Assembly: GCA_943361925.1 (NCBI GenBank) | Contig: CALRIT020000002.1 | Span: forward strand, 124,001-188,000 | Length of the DNA stretch: 64,000 nt | From: CAISCU01 sp943361925 | Lineage (GTDB): Bacteria > Bacteroidota > Bacteroidia > UKL13-3 | Direction of reading: 5' to 3' | Shown here: positions 1-9,440 of the stretch, piece by piece | Numbering within the stretch: the first letter of the stretch is position 1 | How the letters are laid out: every line of letters begins with the position of its first letter | Program-made: the position numbers and the translations under genes | The notes under the pieces: model-generated | The model's input: the letters and a program-made list of their open reading frames with translations, nothing else | The model's database searches: none | Told to the model about the DNA's origin: nothing

Positions 1-3000
1 ATTTCCATCAATATCATCTGGAACAGAAGTGAAAGGAGCTCCAATACTATCTAAAACAGGATTGATACTTCTTAAATTGGTTGTCGAGAAATAATTCGGA
101 TTTTCAACAATGCTATTTGTATCAGGATTATTAGCTAAAATTAAATTTAAATTAGCTCTGAAAGCCGGTAATGCATTAAAGATATTATTTACTAATCTCC
201 AAGGATAACTCGAAGTAGAATAATAAACATTGTTGTTTTGCTCAGCACTTAGTGTTCCCAATAATGTTGTATTTGCACACCAGAAAGCCAAAGCCCCCGA
301 AGGAGAAGCAAACACATTGTTACGAATTCTAATATTATTATATATTGAATTAGAATAAGAATAGTAGAAAGCAGTACTAGCATAAGAAGCGTCACCAGTT
401 GTATTATTTACAGAATTATGTAAGTAATCTGTATACGCATTACCCGGATCAAAAATACCATAAGTTGTATTTGTTCCTGCTCCTGCCTGAACCATGTTAT
501 TGGCAACTAAATTTCTATTTTGTGCAGTACCAATGTTTGCTGTTAAGTAAATTCCATAACCACCTAACTGACCAAAAATATGATTTTTAGTAAATTGGAA
601 TCCACCATCACAACCATATAGGTAAGCAGATGCAGAGAAAGTATTGACAAAGTTACCTGCGTTTGAAATTACATTTTTAGTAATAACAATTTTATTTTGG
701 AAGTAAGCATAGATTGGATAATAGTAATTGTTTCTAAATGCAGAATTTGAAATTACATTATCAAAACCTCTTGTACCTGTTGCTGAAAATAAAACAGCAC
801 CATAGTAACCACCAACCAATGAGCAACTATCAATTTTTAAATAAGAAGCTGTATTACCTGCTGTATTAATATTGATATTAGAACCTGAACTTACCAAACA
901 TGCAAAATTTGATGTAGCTGAAGTTAAAAGTGGAACTCTTAAAGTTGTTTTTATAAAACTATTACTATCTGCAATATTGGTTAGTAAAACAGCATAAGCA
1001 GCAGAGGCACCTGTATTTTCAATAGTTAAGTTTCTAAAAGTTAAAAACCTGCCTCCATTTAATAATAGGGTTGCTCTAGAAATAGAACCATCATGTGTAA
1101 TTCTGGTTGTTGCTGAATCTAATCCTGAAATAGTTATGTTATTGTTTGAATTACTTCCCGGTATAACTCCATTTAGCGTTACTTGTTCATTATAAACTCC
1201 AGGAGAAACATTCACTTGAACCGGACCTGCTACACCACAAGTTTGAAGCGTACTCATTAAAGTTGCAAAACTTGTAAAATTACCACTGCCTGCTGCAAGA
1301 GCCGGATTTACAGTTACTGTTCCTGAAATCGGTGTACACAAGGTTATGTTTACAGTATCATTGGCAGCAAAACTATCAACTTGCATATTAGGTAAAGTAC
1401 TCCAAGCTTTTAAGTTATAAAACCCTGGGTTCACAAAGTTAAATGAGCCTAAACTAACAGATGCTGTATCTCCACCAGCTACTGTTCCTGTCCAATAAGC
1501 TAAAGTTTGAGCAGTACCATTTACCGACCAATTGATTTCCGCAGAAGTTAAACTTGAAGTACCGAAATTCTTTAATGTTACATCAACATTAGAACTTCCT
1601 AAACTAATTGGATTAACCGGGGAAGTAAATCTTGTTACACCGGCATCTACCGCTTGAACAGTAAATTCATATGCACCCGGATCCGGAGTATTGCTACGTA
1701 AAGCTCCAGTAACATCTCTTGGTACATCTGCATTGGTATTAAAACCGATATTGTTCAATGAATCTGAACCCGGCTGGTAAAAATCTGTTCCTAAATATGT
1801 TCTGAACTGAGGATTTGCCTCAACACTATTTTGGTCATATGCTGCTGCATTTACTAATTTCCAATCAGATAAGTTCAACTGGTTTGTAGTATAGTAACCT
1901 GTGAATGTGTTTGTACCTGCATTTCCTTTGTACAATACATTGTTGTTACATATATATCCTGCACCAGTAGTTGCAAAATACAAGATGTGTTTGTTGGCAG
2001 TTCCACCACGATTTAAAAAGAAGATGTTGTTTCTAATTGTGGTTGTAGTTGGTGTTCCTGAATTATAATAAAGCTGAGTAACACCTGTTGCTGCAGCTGT
2101 TGGATGGTCAACAATAAATGTATTGTGAATCAATCTAAAGTTTTGAGCAGATAATTGATAGAAGCCATATAAAGTACCATTAAACTTAATATCATACATC
2201 AAATTATTAGAAAAAATTACAGGTCTTGCAGTAGGAATATTAGTTGCAATTGCATAATATCCATAAAATGTACCAGTTGAAGTTTGTAATTGCTGGAATG
2301 GCTGTTTAATTACGTTTGCATCAATTGTATCCTGAGCCATTGAGTTTACCATGTAAAAACCATAGTGGGTTGTTGGACTTGCTTTTGTTGGTCTAGAAAG
2401 GATATTATTTCTATAAGTACCACCTGCACTGTAAGCAATATAAAAACCATACACTGTATAATCGCGAATGATATTGTTTCTTACAATAGTTCTGTTATTA
2501 GTTCCTGCATTTACAGTAGTTGGCATTACAACTATACCATAATAGGGACCACCTGTTGAACCACCAGTTATGGTATTGTTTTCAATAATATTAAAACTAC
2601 CATTGATTCCGGTAGTTGTTGGACTCGATAAACTTCCTGAAATACCAATACCTACAGAAGCAGAAGAACCTGTAACAGAGGAAATATCAATAAAACAATT
2701 TGAAATTTTATTGTTATCAGACCCACTTGTTAAGGTAAAACCACCACCATAAGAAGCATTTAATGATCTAACTCTTAAATTATCAAAGGTCATGAAATCA
2801 GTTCCAATTAAATTAATAGTACTGATAATAGAAGCACCAGCATTAAATTGTACGATTTGATTATTTCCGTTGATAGTAACAGTATTAGTTGCAGAAGTTC
2901 CTGTAACGTTAGCAAAAACAACCTGTTCGTTATAAGGACCAGAACCAGTAACCACATCAGCTACAATTGGTCCGCCGATTCCACCAAAACTAATTGTATT

Positions 3001-4974
3001 GGCAAATGAAGTAAATGAAACGAAATTGGTTGCTGAAGCAGCTGCATTCTGATTGATGGTATAATTACCTCCCGGAACTACAGCAAAAATATTATCAGCA
3101 TAAGCCGTATCATTTGTATTCCTTGCATCAGGTCCATTATTCGGATTTGTTGTCCAAGCAGAAATACTAAACCCTGTTAAGGAAGTCAAAGTGAAAGAAC
3201 CGATATTTACATTGGCACTTTGAGTTCCGCCTGCAAGTGAACCTGTCCAGGCAAATGGTGTTTGTGTAACACCGTTAACTGTCCAGTTAATAGTTGCAGA
3301 TGTAATTGTAGTTGTACCTGCATTTCTTACTTTCACGTTTACCGGAATTGTACCCGGACTTAAAGGTGCTGCAGGAATAACAACCTCAGCTATACCTGCA
3401 TCGGTGCTGGTTGGAGGCGTAAATTCCAAAATACCTGGATCGGGAGTTGTTGACCTTGCCTGAAAGTTTATATCAACCGGAACTGAACTCAAAACATTCG
3501 CACCCTTGTTGTTTACAAAACCATCAGCAGGAGTAAAATCAAATGCTCCCTGATTTACAAACAATGGGTCAGTGTAAACCGAATTGGAATCAAAAATACC
3601 GGCATTAGCTGTTCTCCAAGATTGGAATGTTGGATAATTAATTCCATTAAATGAACCAACCATAATTCCATTTCCTTGTTTGAAGTAAACGTTGTTATTA
3701 ATATTAAACAAAGTTCCAGTATTGGCAATAAACATATTATACATAGCACTTGAACCGCCACGTTTTAAATAAATAATATTGTTTCTAAAATCAATACCTT
3801 GACCAGAAGGTGTACCAGAATGGTAAAATCCATAAGTTTGATAAGATGCAGTTGTAGTTGAAGTTGCATGATCAATAACTACATTATTGTGATAGAATCT
3901 CCAGTTATTGGCTGATGATGAATAAATACCATAAATGCCTCCATTACCACGTAAATCATACAATACATTATTAGCTACCAAACATGGATTTGTTGTTGGT
4001 GTATTAGGTGTATAAATAGCGATTCCATAGACTGTTGAAAAAGAAGTTCCTGCCGCTCCAAATGGAGTAAATATTTTATTATTTACAATAGTATCACTTC
4101 TACTTCCATTCCATACAGAAATAGGATAAATTGTGGTGGTTGATGTTCTGGTTGGATTACTAATACTATTTCCTCTTAATAAAGTACCATTGGTATTTGT
4201 TAAGTAAAATCCTGAATAATAGAAATTCTGAATAGTATTATTAATAAACCTATTTGCAGAAACAGTTGTAGAAGATGTTTGAGGACAAATAGTAATTGCA
4301 TAATAAGGACCACCAGTTGTTGGATGACCTAGAATTGTATTGTTATAAAATAAATTATAAGCACCATTTGCTCCTGTGGTTGTTAACGAAGTTGTGCTAT
4401 TTGTAAATGTTATACCTACAGCACTACCTGTGGAAACTGTTGAAATAGTAGTTAAATCAATTGTACTATTTGTAATATTATTATAATTTGAATTTGACCT
4501 TAATTGTATTCCCCAACCATATTGTGTATTGGTTGTTTTTAAATTTAAACTGTCAATATTGATATAACTGGCACCGGTTAATCTCAATAAAAAATAATTT
4601 GCTGCTGAACAATTAAACTGAATAGTATGACCATGACCATAAATATAAACTCTTGTAGTGTCATTTACCCCTGGAATTGTAGGGATATCAACATACTCAA
4701 TATGAGTAGTAATACTGCCAGTAAAATCAAACATTACATTTCCTGAAACTCCAAATGGTGCTGAGTTTGATGGACCTCCATCTGATCTTGCTCCTGCTGA
4801 GGTTAAAAATGTAATTGCAGAATTTAAGTTCTTAAAATTGGTTGAACTTGCAACCTGCGTAGAATCGATGGTGTAGCTTCCTGATAGTTGAGCTGCTTTC
4901 AATTCTGAATTGAAAAATGCAAAACTAGTTAGACAGAAAAGCAAGAAACATTTAATAGTAAAATTTAATCTCAT
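1..4974 (-). CDS. Giant modular parallel beta-helix surface protein, 3' end outside window
   Basis: The frame is open from an ATG at 4974 down to base 1 (1658 codons) and continues past the window edge. It starts with a signal peptide (MRLNFTIKCFLLF, cleavage near ELKAA-Q at residue ~28). At least three tandem modules of roughly 590 residues follow, starting near 4885 (GSYTID.. STNFKNLNSAI), 3080 (GGNYTIN.. ATNFVSFTSFA) and 1335 (GTVTVN.. GNFTSFATLM). Each module has a long run of right-handed beta-helix-like turns (NNTI.. RNNI.. NNLMYD) and then a TPDPG(A/I)xEF motif. A CARDB-like beta-sandwich follows (DAGV.. VKNFGTSSLTSAxINWSVNG near 1650 and 3400). Such proteins are usually secreted adhesins or polysaccharide-binding proteins in Bacteroidota. 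A T9SS or gliding-type C-terminal domain would be expected beyond the edge but is not visible. It lies 195 bp downstream of the NodB gene, in the same direction. Confidence 0.88.
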   Translation of the reverse strand, partial: MRLNFTIKCFLLFCLTSFAFFNSELKAAQLSGSYTIDSTQVASSTNFKNLNSAITFLTSAGARSDGGPSNSAPFGVSGNVMFDFTGSITTHIEYVDIPTIPGVNDTTRVYIYGHGHTIQFNCSAANYFLLRLTGASYINIDSLNLKTTNTQYGWGIQLRSNSNYNNITNSTIDLTTISTVSTGSAVGITFTNSTTSLTTTGANGAYNLFYNNTILGHPTTGGPYYAITICPQTSSTTVSANRFINNTIQNFYYSGFYLTNTNGTLLRGNSISNPTRTSTTTIYPISVWNGSRSDTIVNNKIFTPFGAAGTSFSTVYGIAIYTPNTPTTNPCLVANNVLYDLRGNGGIYGIYSSSANNWRFYHNNVVIDHATSTTTASYQTYGFYHSGTPSGQGIDFRNNIIYLKRGGSSAMYNMFIANTGTLFNINNNVYFKQGNGIMVGSFNGINYPTFQSWRTANAGIFDSNSVYTDPLFVNQGAFDFTPADGFVNNKGANVLSSVPVDINFQARSTTPDPGILEFTPPTSTDAGIAEVVIPAAPLSPGTIPVNVKVRNAGTTTITSATINWTVNGVTQTPFAWTGSLAGGTQSANVNIGSFTLTSLTGFSISAWTTNPNNGPDARNTNDTAYADNIFAVVPGGNYTINQNAAASATNFVSFTSFANTISFGGIGGPIVADVVTGSGPYNEQVVFANVTGTSATNTVTINGNNQIVQFNAGASIISTINLIGTDFMTFDNLRVRSLNASYGGGFTLTSGSDNNKISNCFIDISSVTGSSASVGIGISGSLSSPTTTGINGSFNIIENNTITGGSTGGPYYGIVVMPTTVNAGTNNRTIVRNNIIRDYTVYGFYIAYSAGGTYRNNILSRPTKASPTTHYGFYMVNSMAQDTIDANVIKQPFQQLQTSTGTFYGYYAIATNIPTARPVIFSNNLMYDIKFNGTLYGFYQLSAQNFRLIHNTFIVDHPTAAATGVTQLYYNSGTPTTTTIRNNIFFLNRGGTANKHILYFATTGAGYICNNNVLYKGNAGTNTFTGYYTTNQLNLSDWKLVNAAAYDQNSVEANPQFRTYLGTDFYQPGSDSLNNIGFNTNADVPRDVTGALRSNTPDPGAYEFTVQAVDAGVTRFTSPVNPISLGSSNVDVTLKNFGTSSLTSAEINWSVNGTAQTLAYWTGTVAGGDTASVSLGSFNFVNPGFYNLKAWSTLPNMQVDSFAANDTVNITLCTPISGTVTVNPALAAGSGNFTSFATLMSTLQTCGVAGPVQVNVSPGVYNEQVTLNGVIPGSNSNNNITISGLDSATTRITHDGSISRATLLLNGGRFLTFRNLTIENTGASAAYAVLLTNIADSNSFIKTTLRVPLLTSATSNFACLVSSGSNININTAGNTASYLKIDSCSLVGGYYGAVLFSATGTRGFDNVISNSAFRNNYYYPIYAYFQNKIVITKNVISNAGNFVNTFSASAYLYGCDGGFQFTKNHIFGQLGGYGIYLTANIGTAQNRNLVANNMVQAGAGTNTTYGIFDPGNAYTDYLHNSVNNTTGDASYASTAFYYSYSNSIYNNIRIRNNVFASPSGALAFWCANTTLLGTLSAEQNNNVYYSTSSYPWRLVNNIFNALPAFRANLNLILANNPDTNSIVENPNYFSTTNLRSINPVLDSIGAPFTSVPDDIDGN

Positions 4975-5169
4975 AGCTTACATTTAATTGTTTAATAATT
5001 ATTAAGAACAAAAAACCAATAAAGAAATAAGTTCTAAATACTAATAAATGCAAATTAAAATCCGCAACTATATGATAAAATTCGATTTTTTAAGAAAATA
5101 AACTTTTAAGAATTCGTCAAGACAGGCAATTCTATTGCAATTTTCTATTTGTAAAAAATTACTGCCTAA

Positions 5170-8100
5170 TTAGTGTGTTTTTAATAAAATACTTCTTGAA
5201 ACAGAACCATCTCCAAAATTCGCAACCAAAACATACATACCCATTGGCAATTTTGAAGTATCAAACTTTGTAATAACCCCAAAGTTTTCACTTCTCTGAA
5301 ATATTTCACTCGAATTCATATCATAAATATGAACGGTTTTTAGGCTTAATCCTGGCTTGGTTTCTATAGTCAAATAATCATTTATAGGGTTTGGATAAAT
5401 CTTAATGTTTTCATCAAAAATTTCATTCCTTTTAACTACAAGTGATTCAGTATTGCTTACTAATGATTTACTCTTTTGTTTGATGCTTAAATTCTGAGTA
5501 GCATACATTTTCATTCCTGATATTTTAACAAATCCGGGTACCGTTCTTTTATTCAAATTAAAACTCAAATTAATTCTTGAACAGTTACTTGGAATAGATA
5601 TAATTCTATTGTGTTCCGTCCAATCTGTTGTATTTGCCGGAAACATTAAAGTGATAGAAGATTGTCCGCTTTCTGGAAATGAAACCACTAAACGTATGGA
5701 ATCTCCAGTAAAGCCTTTGGTAGACATTGAGATTGTATTGTTTCCTTTTTCAACTCCACCTAAATTAACAATAGTTGCCATTGCTCCACTTGAGTTTTTG
5801 CTGTATGATTTCATACCACTCATTGCAACTCCGTCTGTTGTATCAAATATTGCAAATGGAGTCGTATAACCATCAGGAATTCTATTTCTATTCAAATCAA
5901 CATTTAAAGATGGAATGATATTTACACTTGCATCAGGAACACTGTCGTACATAATACTTGTCCAATCTTTGTATGGCAAAACTGAAATATTGTTTTGAAC
6001 GCAAAATTTCAATAGTGTATCTAAACGAGCTAAATAACCTGTCATACCACCTAATAAACCTGAAAACTGACTCAATCCGAAACTATTGTGGTGTTTAGCT
6101 GAATTATCTGCGATGATACCTTTGATGCTTTCAGCAGTATTCAATTCTTCTCTGAAATCAGGAGCATTCATTCCAAATCTTTTATCCTCGTTTGCATCAA
6201 ACTCATTGTAACATTTAAATGAAGGAGATGCATATACTCCTCCACCTGTATATCCTGCCAAAACAGAAATTGTTGATTTCATATCAGCTCTGGTAAACAT
6301 GCTGTAATTACCAGATGGCATTAAAAATGTTTTAGGTTGTGGAATTCCTATTTGATTGAATAATGTTGATGTTCTGCCTATTAAAAGATGCAAAGCAGAG
6401 GCACTCATTTTAATATCATACTGTGTAACTCTATGATGTGAAATCCCGGTGATGATGCCTAAATTAACTGTTTCACCCCAAATGGTTTGAATAGTGCAGG
6501 TATCAGGATCATTTTGATTTAAATTTCTAAGATTCGTATATACATAAACTCTGTTTAAAGATGGGAAAAATAAATTTGAATAATAAACTGAACCATTCAT
6601 ATTTTTAAACTCACCATTCGATTGAGATATTACAGTTGAGCCATTGATATTTACTAAACCTTCTAATGTATAAGTTCCAGTAAAAACAGAATCGATTTTC
6701 AAACAAACCCTCTTTCCATTGATATGATCAACTCCTGCCATTCCTGAAAAATTAATGGTATCAGCAAAAGCATAAACATTAAAAAAAGCAGTGGTATGGT
6801 CAGGTGTATGGTCTGCAATTTCATGACCCGCCGCTGCTATTTCCTTAATTGCATTGATTGCTGCTGTATCTCCAATTAATCTTGATGCATTTAAACCGAG
6901 AGTAAACTTTAATCCATATTGGTTAAACAAATTATTTACAGCTCTCCAATTGGCAGGTAGTTGATGGTCATCAAACCTAAAACAAACACCACCCTTTTTG
7001 TTTTTAAAATCTGCAGTTCCCGATATTTCCGGATTTACTATATTTGAATCGCCTGGTAAACTATCTATTGGAGCTAATGTATCTCCAGGAATAATTCCAT
7101 TTACTTTAACATAAAAACTATCTGTTAAAGCGATTGAATTTTCGTCCCAGAAAAATGTATACCAAGTATTTACTTTAGGTTTTGAAAAGAATGAACCTGA
7201 AGCAAAAACAATTGTTGAATCAACTGGATTTGATGAATAAGCAACTTGAGCTAATGGGAAATTAATTAAGCCACTCACAGTATCACCTTTATTGATTTCA
7301 ATGGCTTTTGAATCAAACACAAACCAGGATGAATCAGAAAAACCATCAGGATTTGAAACTGCTAATTTTAATGAATCTTTTCCAACAAAAAACTTCCTTG
7401 TTGTTTGAACATTCAACTGATAATTGCTGGCAGAATAACTATAGGTAAAATTTGAGTTTGGTATGATTGTAAACGACAAATCATTTAAAGAATAAAAAGC
7501 ATCATTTACCCAATTATTTAATTGAATAGGAGCAAAATCTTCATTTACTTTTTTCTGTTGAATATATCCCTTATTTAGAACAGGAATTGATGATTTCCTC
7601 ATTTCCAATCCGCTCATTTTAACTATACCTGGAATATTTCTTTTGATTAAAACGAAGTTAATATTTACGCGAGTTGCATTAACAGGAACCTGAATTGGTT
7701 TAGATTGTGCTGTCCAATTGCTTGTTCCGGCACCAAACATAACCAGTTGCGAAGGCATACTCACATCAGGAAAACTAAGAACCAATCTGATTGAATCACC
7801 AGGCTGACCTTTAGTAAACATTTTAAACATATTGGTACCCTTTTCTAATCCACCTAAATTAGATATTGAGGCGAATGAAGAATTATTTGCAGAGCTGGTA
7901 AAACTTTTATAACCTGAAGATGCTACACCATCTGTACCATCAAAATTTGCAAGTGGAACTGTATATCCATCAGGTAATGAATTATTATTCAAATCTCTAT
8001 TTAATGAAGGCATAGTATTTACACCCTGATTCGGAATAGAGTCGAATAAAATTGAAGCCCATCTTTCATAAGTACGCACCGGAATTCCATTGTTTATACT

Positions 8101-9165
8101 CCATTGCAAAACACTATCAACACGCGATAAAAATACTGTCCAGCCACCTTGAACATTGTTAAAGTGACTCAAGCCAAAGCTTTGATAATGACGAGCACTT
8201 CTATCAGAAATAATATTTGTTAAGCCTTGAAAATTGTTTGATTCTTCATAAAAATCGGGGCCTTGCAAAGCATATCTTCTATCGGCAAATGAATCAACTT
8301 CATTATAACATTTTTGTGATGATTGAATATTAACGGCTGCGGCAGTATATCCTACTAATGTAGCAAATGCCTTTACCTCTTGTCTGTTTAATAATGCATA
8401 TGAACCACCGGGTTGAATCCATGTTTTAGGCGCTGGTAATCCAAAACTTGCAAACAATTGAACACTTCTTTGAGCCAATAATAAATTTGATTCAGGCAAT
8501 GATTTGACATCTGTAGTTGTTAATCGTTCATAAGAAATATTATAAGAAGTATCGTTTTTCCAAGTTTCCTGCCAATAGTTTTGAAGGACTAAAGTATCAG
8601 GATCATTTGCATTTTTATTTTGAATAGATGAATAAACTGCAATAATGTTTTTTGATTGTAAATACACCAAAGCATAATAAGGATTACCGTTAAGAGTTCT
8701 GAATTCTCCATTGTTAACAGAAATCAACCTGTTTCCAACTAAATTAACCAATCCTTCACCAACAAAAGAATTGGTAATTGGAGCAGCTAACTTCAAACAA
8801 ACTTTAGTCCCATTGATATGATCAACTGCAGGATGACCAGAATAAGCAATTGTATCAGCAAGTGTTTTCACCGTAAAATATCCCATGTGGTGATCGGGAG
8901 TATGGTCCATTAATTCATGACCCGATGCAGCAATCTCTTTTAATGCATTAACAGCAGCAGTATCATTGTATAATCTGGATGCATTAACTGCCAAAGAAAA
9001 TTTTAAACCATATTTATTAAAAGTACGGTTCCAGTCTCTCCATTTTACAGCACCTTGATGGTCATCCACCCGAAAGCAAATTCCACCTGTTTTTTGCTCC
9101 GGATTCTGAGCTTTTATCGTCAAAAAAAGATTTAAAAAATATAATGTGAGTAGCAGTTTCTTCAT
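5170..9165 (-). CDS. Secreted protein with two NodB-like deacetylase modules and a T9SS sorting domain
   Basis: This 1331-residue protein has a signal peptide (residues 1-19, ..FLTIKA-Q). It carries two copies of one module about 515 residues long, near residues 26-535 and 724-1235, offset by exactly 698 residues. Each copy has a carbohydrate-esterase-4-like motif 1 (FRVDDH, D34-D35; FRFDDH, D732-D733) and motif 2 HTPDH (H88/H92; H786/H790). In that family these residues are the catalytic Asp and the metal ligands. Each module ends in a beta-sandwich (GGxEKGxNxxxMxTKG.. GDSIRLVxSFP) that resembles a carbohydrate-binding domain. Residues ~540-715 form a linker with cadherin/Ig-like character. 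The C-terminus (IYPNPINDYLTIE..GMYVLVANFGDGSVSRSILLK) is a type A T9SS sorting domain, so the protein should be exported to the cell surface. The substrate is unknown; chemically it could be an N- or O-deacetylase of an exopolysaccharide. Confidence 0.85.
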   Translation of the reverse strand: MKKLLLTLYFLNLFLTIKAQNPEQKTGGICFRVDDHQGAVKWRDWNRTFNKYGLKFSLAVNASRLYNDTAAVNALKEIAASGHELMDHTPDHHMGYFTVKTLADTIAYSGHPAVDHINGTKVCLKLAAPITNSFVGEGLVNLVGNRLISVNNGEFRTLNGNPYYALVYLQSKNIIAVYSSIQNKNANDPDTLVLQNYWQETWKNDTSYNISYERLTTTDVKSLPESNLLLAQRSVQLFASFGLPAPKTWIQPGGSYALLNRQEVKAFATLVGYTAAAVNIQSSQKCYNEVDSFADRRYALQGPDFYEESNNFQGLTNIISDRSARHYQSFGLSHFNNVQGGWTVFLSRVDSVLQWSINNGIPVRTYERWASILFDSIPNQGVNTMPSLNRDLNNNSLPDGYTVPLANFDGTDGVASSGYKSFTSSANNSSFASISNLGGLEKGTNMFKMFTKGQPGDSIRLVLSFPDVSMPSQLVMFGAGTSNWTAQSKPIQVPVNATRVNINFVLIKRNIPGIVKMSGLEMRKSSIPVLNKGYIQQKKVNEDFAPIQLNNWVNDAFYSLNDLSFTIIPNSNFTYSYSASNYQLNVQTTRKFFVGKDSLKLAVSNPDGFSDSSWFVFDSKAIEINKGDTVSGLINFPLAQVAYSSNPVDSTIVFASGSFFSKPKVNTWYTFFWDENSIALTDSFYVKVNGIIPGDTLAPIDSLPGDSNIVNPEISGTADFKNKKGGVCFRFDDHQLPANWRAVNNLFNQYGLKFTLGLNASRLIGDTAAINAIKEIAAAGHEIADHTPDHTTAFFNVYAFADTINFSGMAGVDHINGKRVCLKIDSVFTGTYTLEGLVNINGSTVISQSNGEFKNMNGSVYYSNLFFPSLNRVYVYTNLRNLNQNDPDTCTIQTIWGETVNLGIITGISHHRVTQYDIKMSASALHLLIGRTSTLFNQIGIPQPKTFLMPSGNYSMFTRADMKSTISVLAGYTGGGVYASPSFKCYNEFDANEDKRFGMNAPDFREELNTAESIKGIIADNSAKHHNSFGLSQFSGLLGGMTGYLARLDTLLKFCVQNNISVLPYKDWTSIMYDSVPDASVNIIPSLNVDLNRNRIPDGYTTPFAIFDTTDGVAMSGMKSYSKNSSGAMATIVNLGGVEKGNNTISMSTKGFTGDSIRLVVSFPESGQSSITLMFPANTTDWTEHNRIISIPSNCSRINLSFNLNKRTVPGFVKISGMKMYATQNLSIKQKSKSLVSNTESLVVKRNEIFDENIKIYPNPINDYLTIETKPGLSLKTVHIYDMNSSEIFQRSENFGVITKFDTSKLPMGMYVLVANFGDGSVSRSILLKTH

Positions 9166-9326
9166 GTTGTATAGCTTGGGTCAATCAAACATATACTTTT
9201 AAGAAGAAATTTAAAAGAAATGAACAGAAAATAAATGCGACAAATTATTGACAAACATAGTCAATTAGCTACTTTTCAAACATTTACACAAAACCACCCT
9301 TCAGTAATCCACACATCTAAACAAAA

Positions 9327-9414
9327 AAACTGAAGTAATTTTGATTCATTTCTTACAAATTCTGAAATTTTATTTCAAAACCAATTGTAGAATTTATCAA
9401 AAATACTTCAGTTT
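9327..9414. repeat. 19-bp inverted repeat (18/19 match) around a nested hairpin
   Basis: AAACTGAAGTAATTTTGAT at 9327-9345 is the reverse complement, with one mismatch, of 9396-9414. A smaller dyad (TGAAAT/ATTTCA) lies between the arms. On the minus strand the structure starts 26 nt after the stop of the gene ending at 9441. It is followed by seven T, so it can act as a long terminator; a MITE remnant is an alternative. Confidence 0.6.
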
Positions 9415-9440
9415 GAAACCCGGAAAGAAACTTAGATTTT

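Noticed and set aside
399..3761. Several short frames on both strands in the first 4 kb
   Set aside because: They lie inside the continuous minus-strand frame of the beta-helix protein and have the composition of out-of-frame reads.
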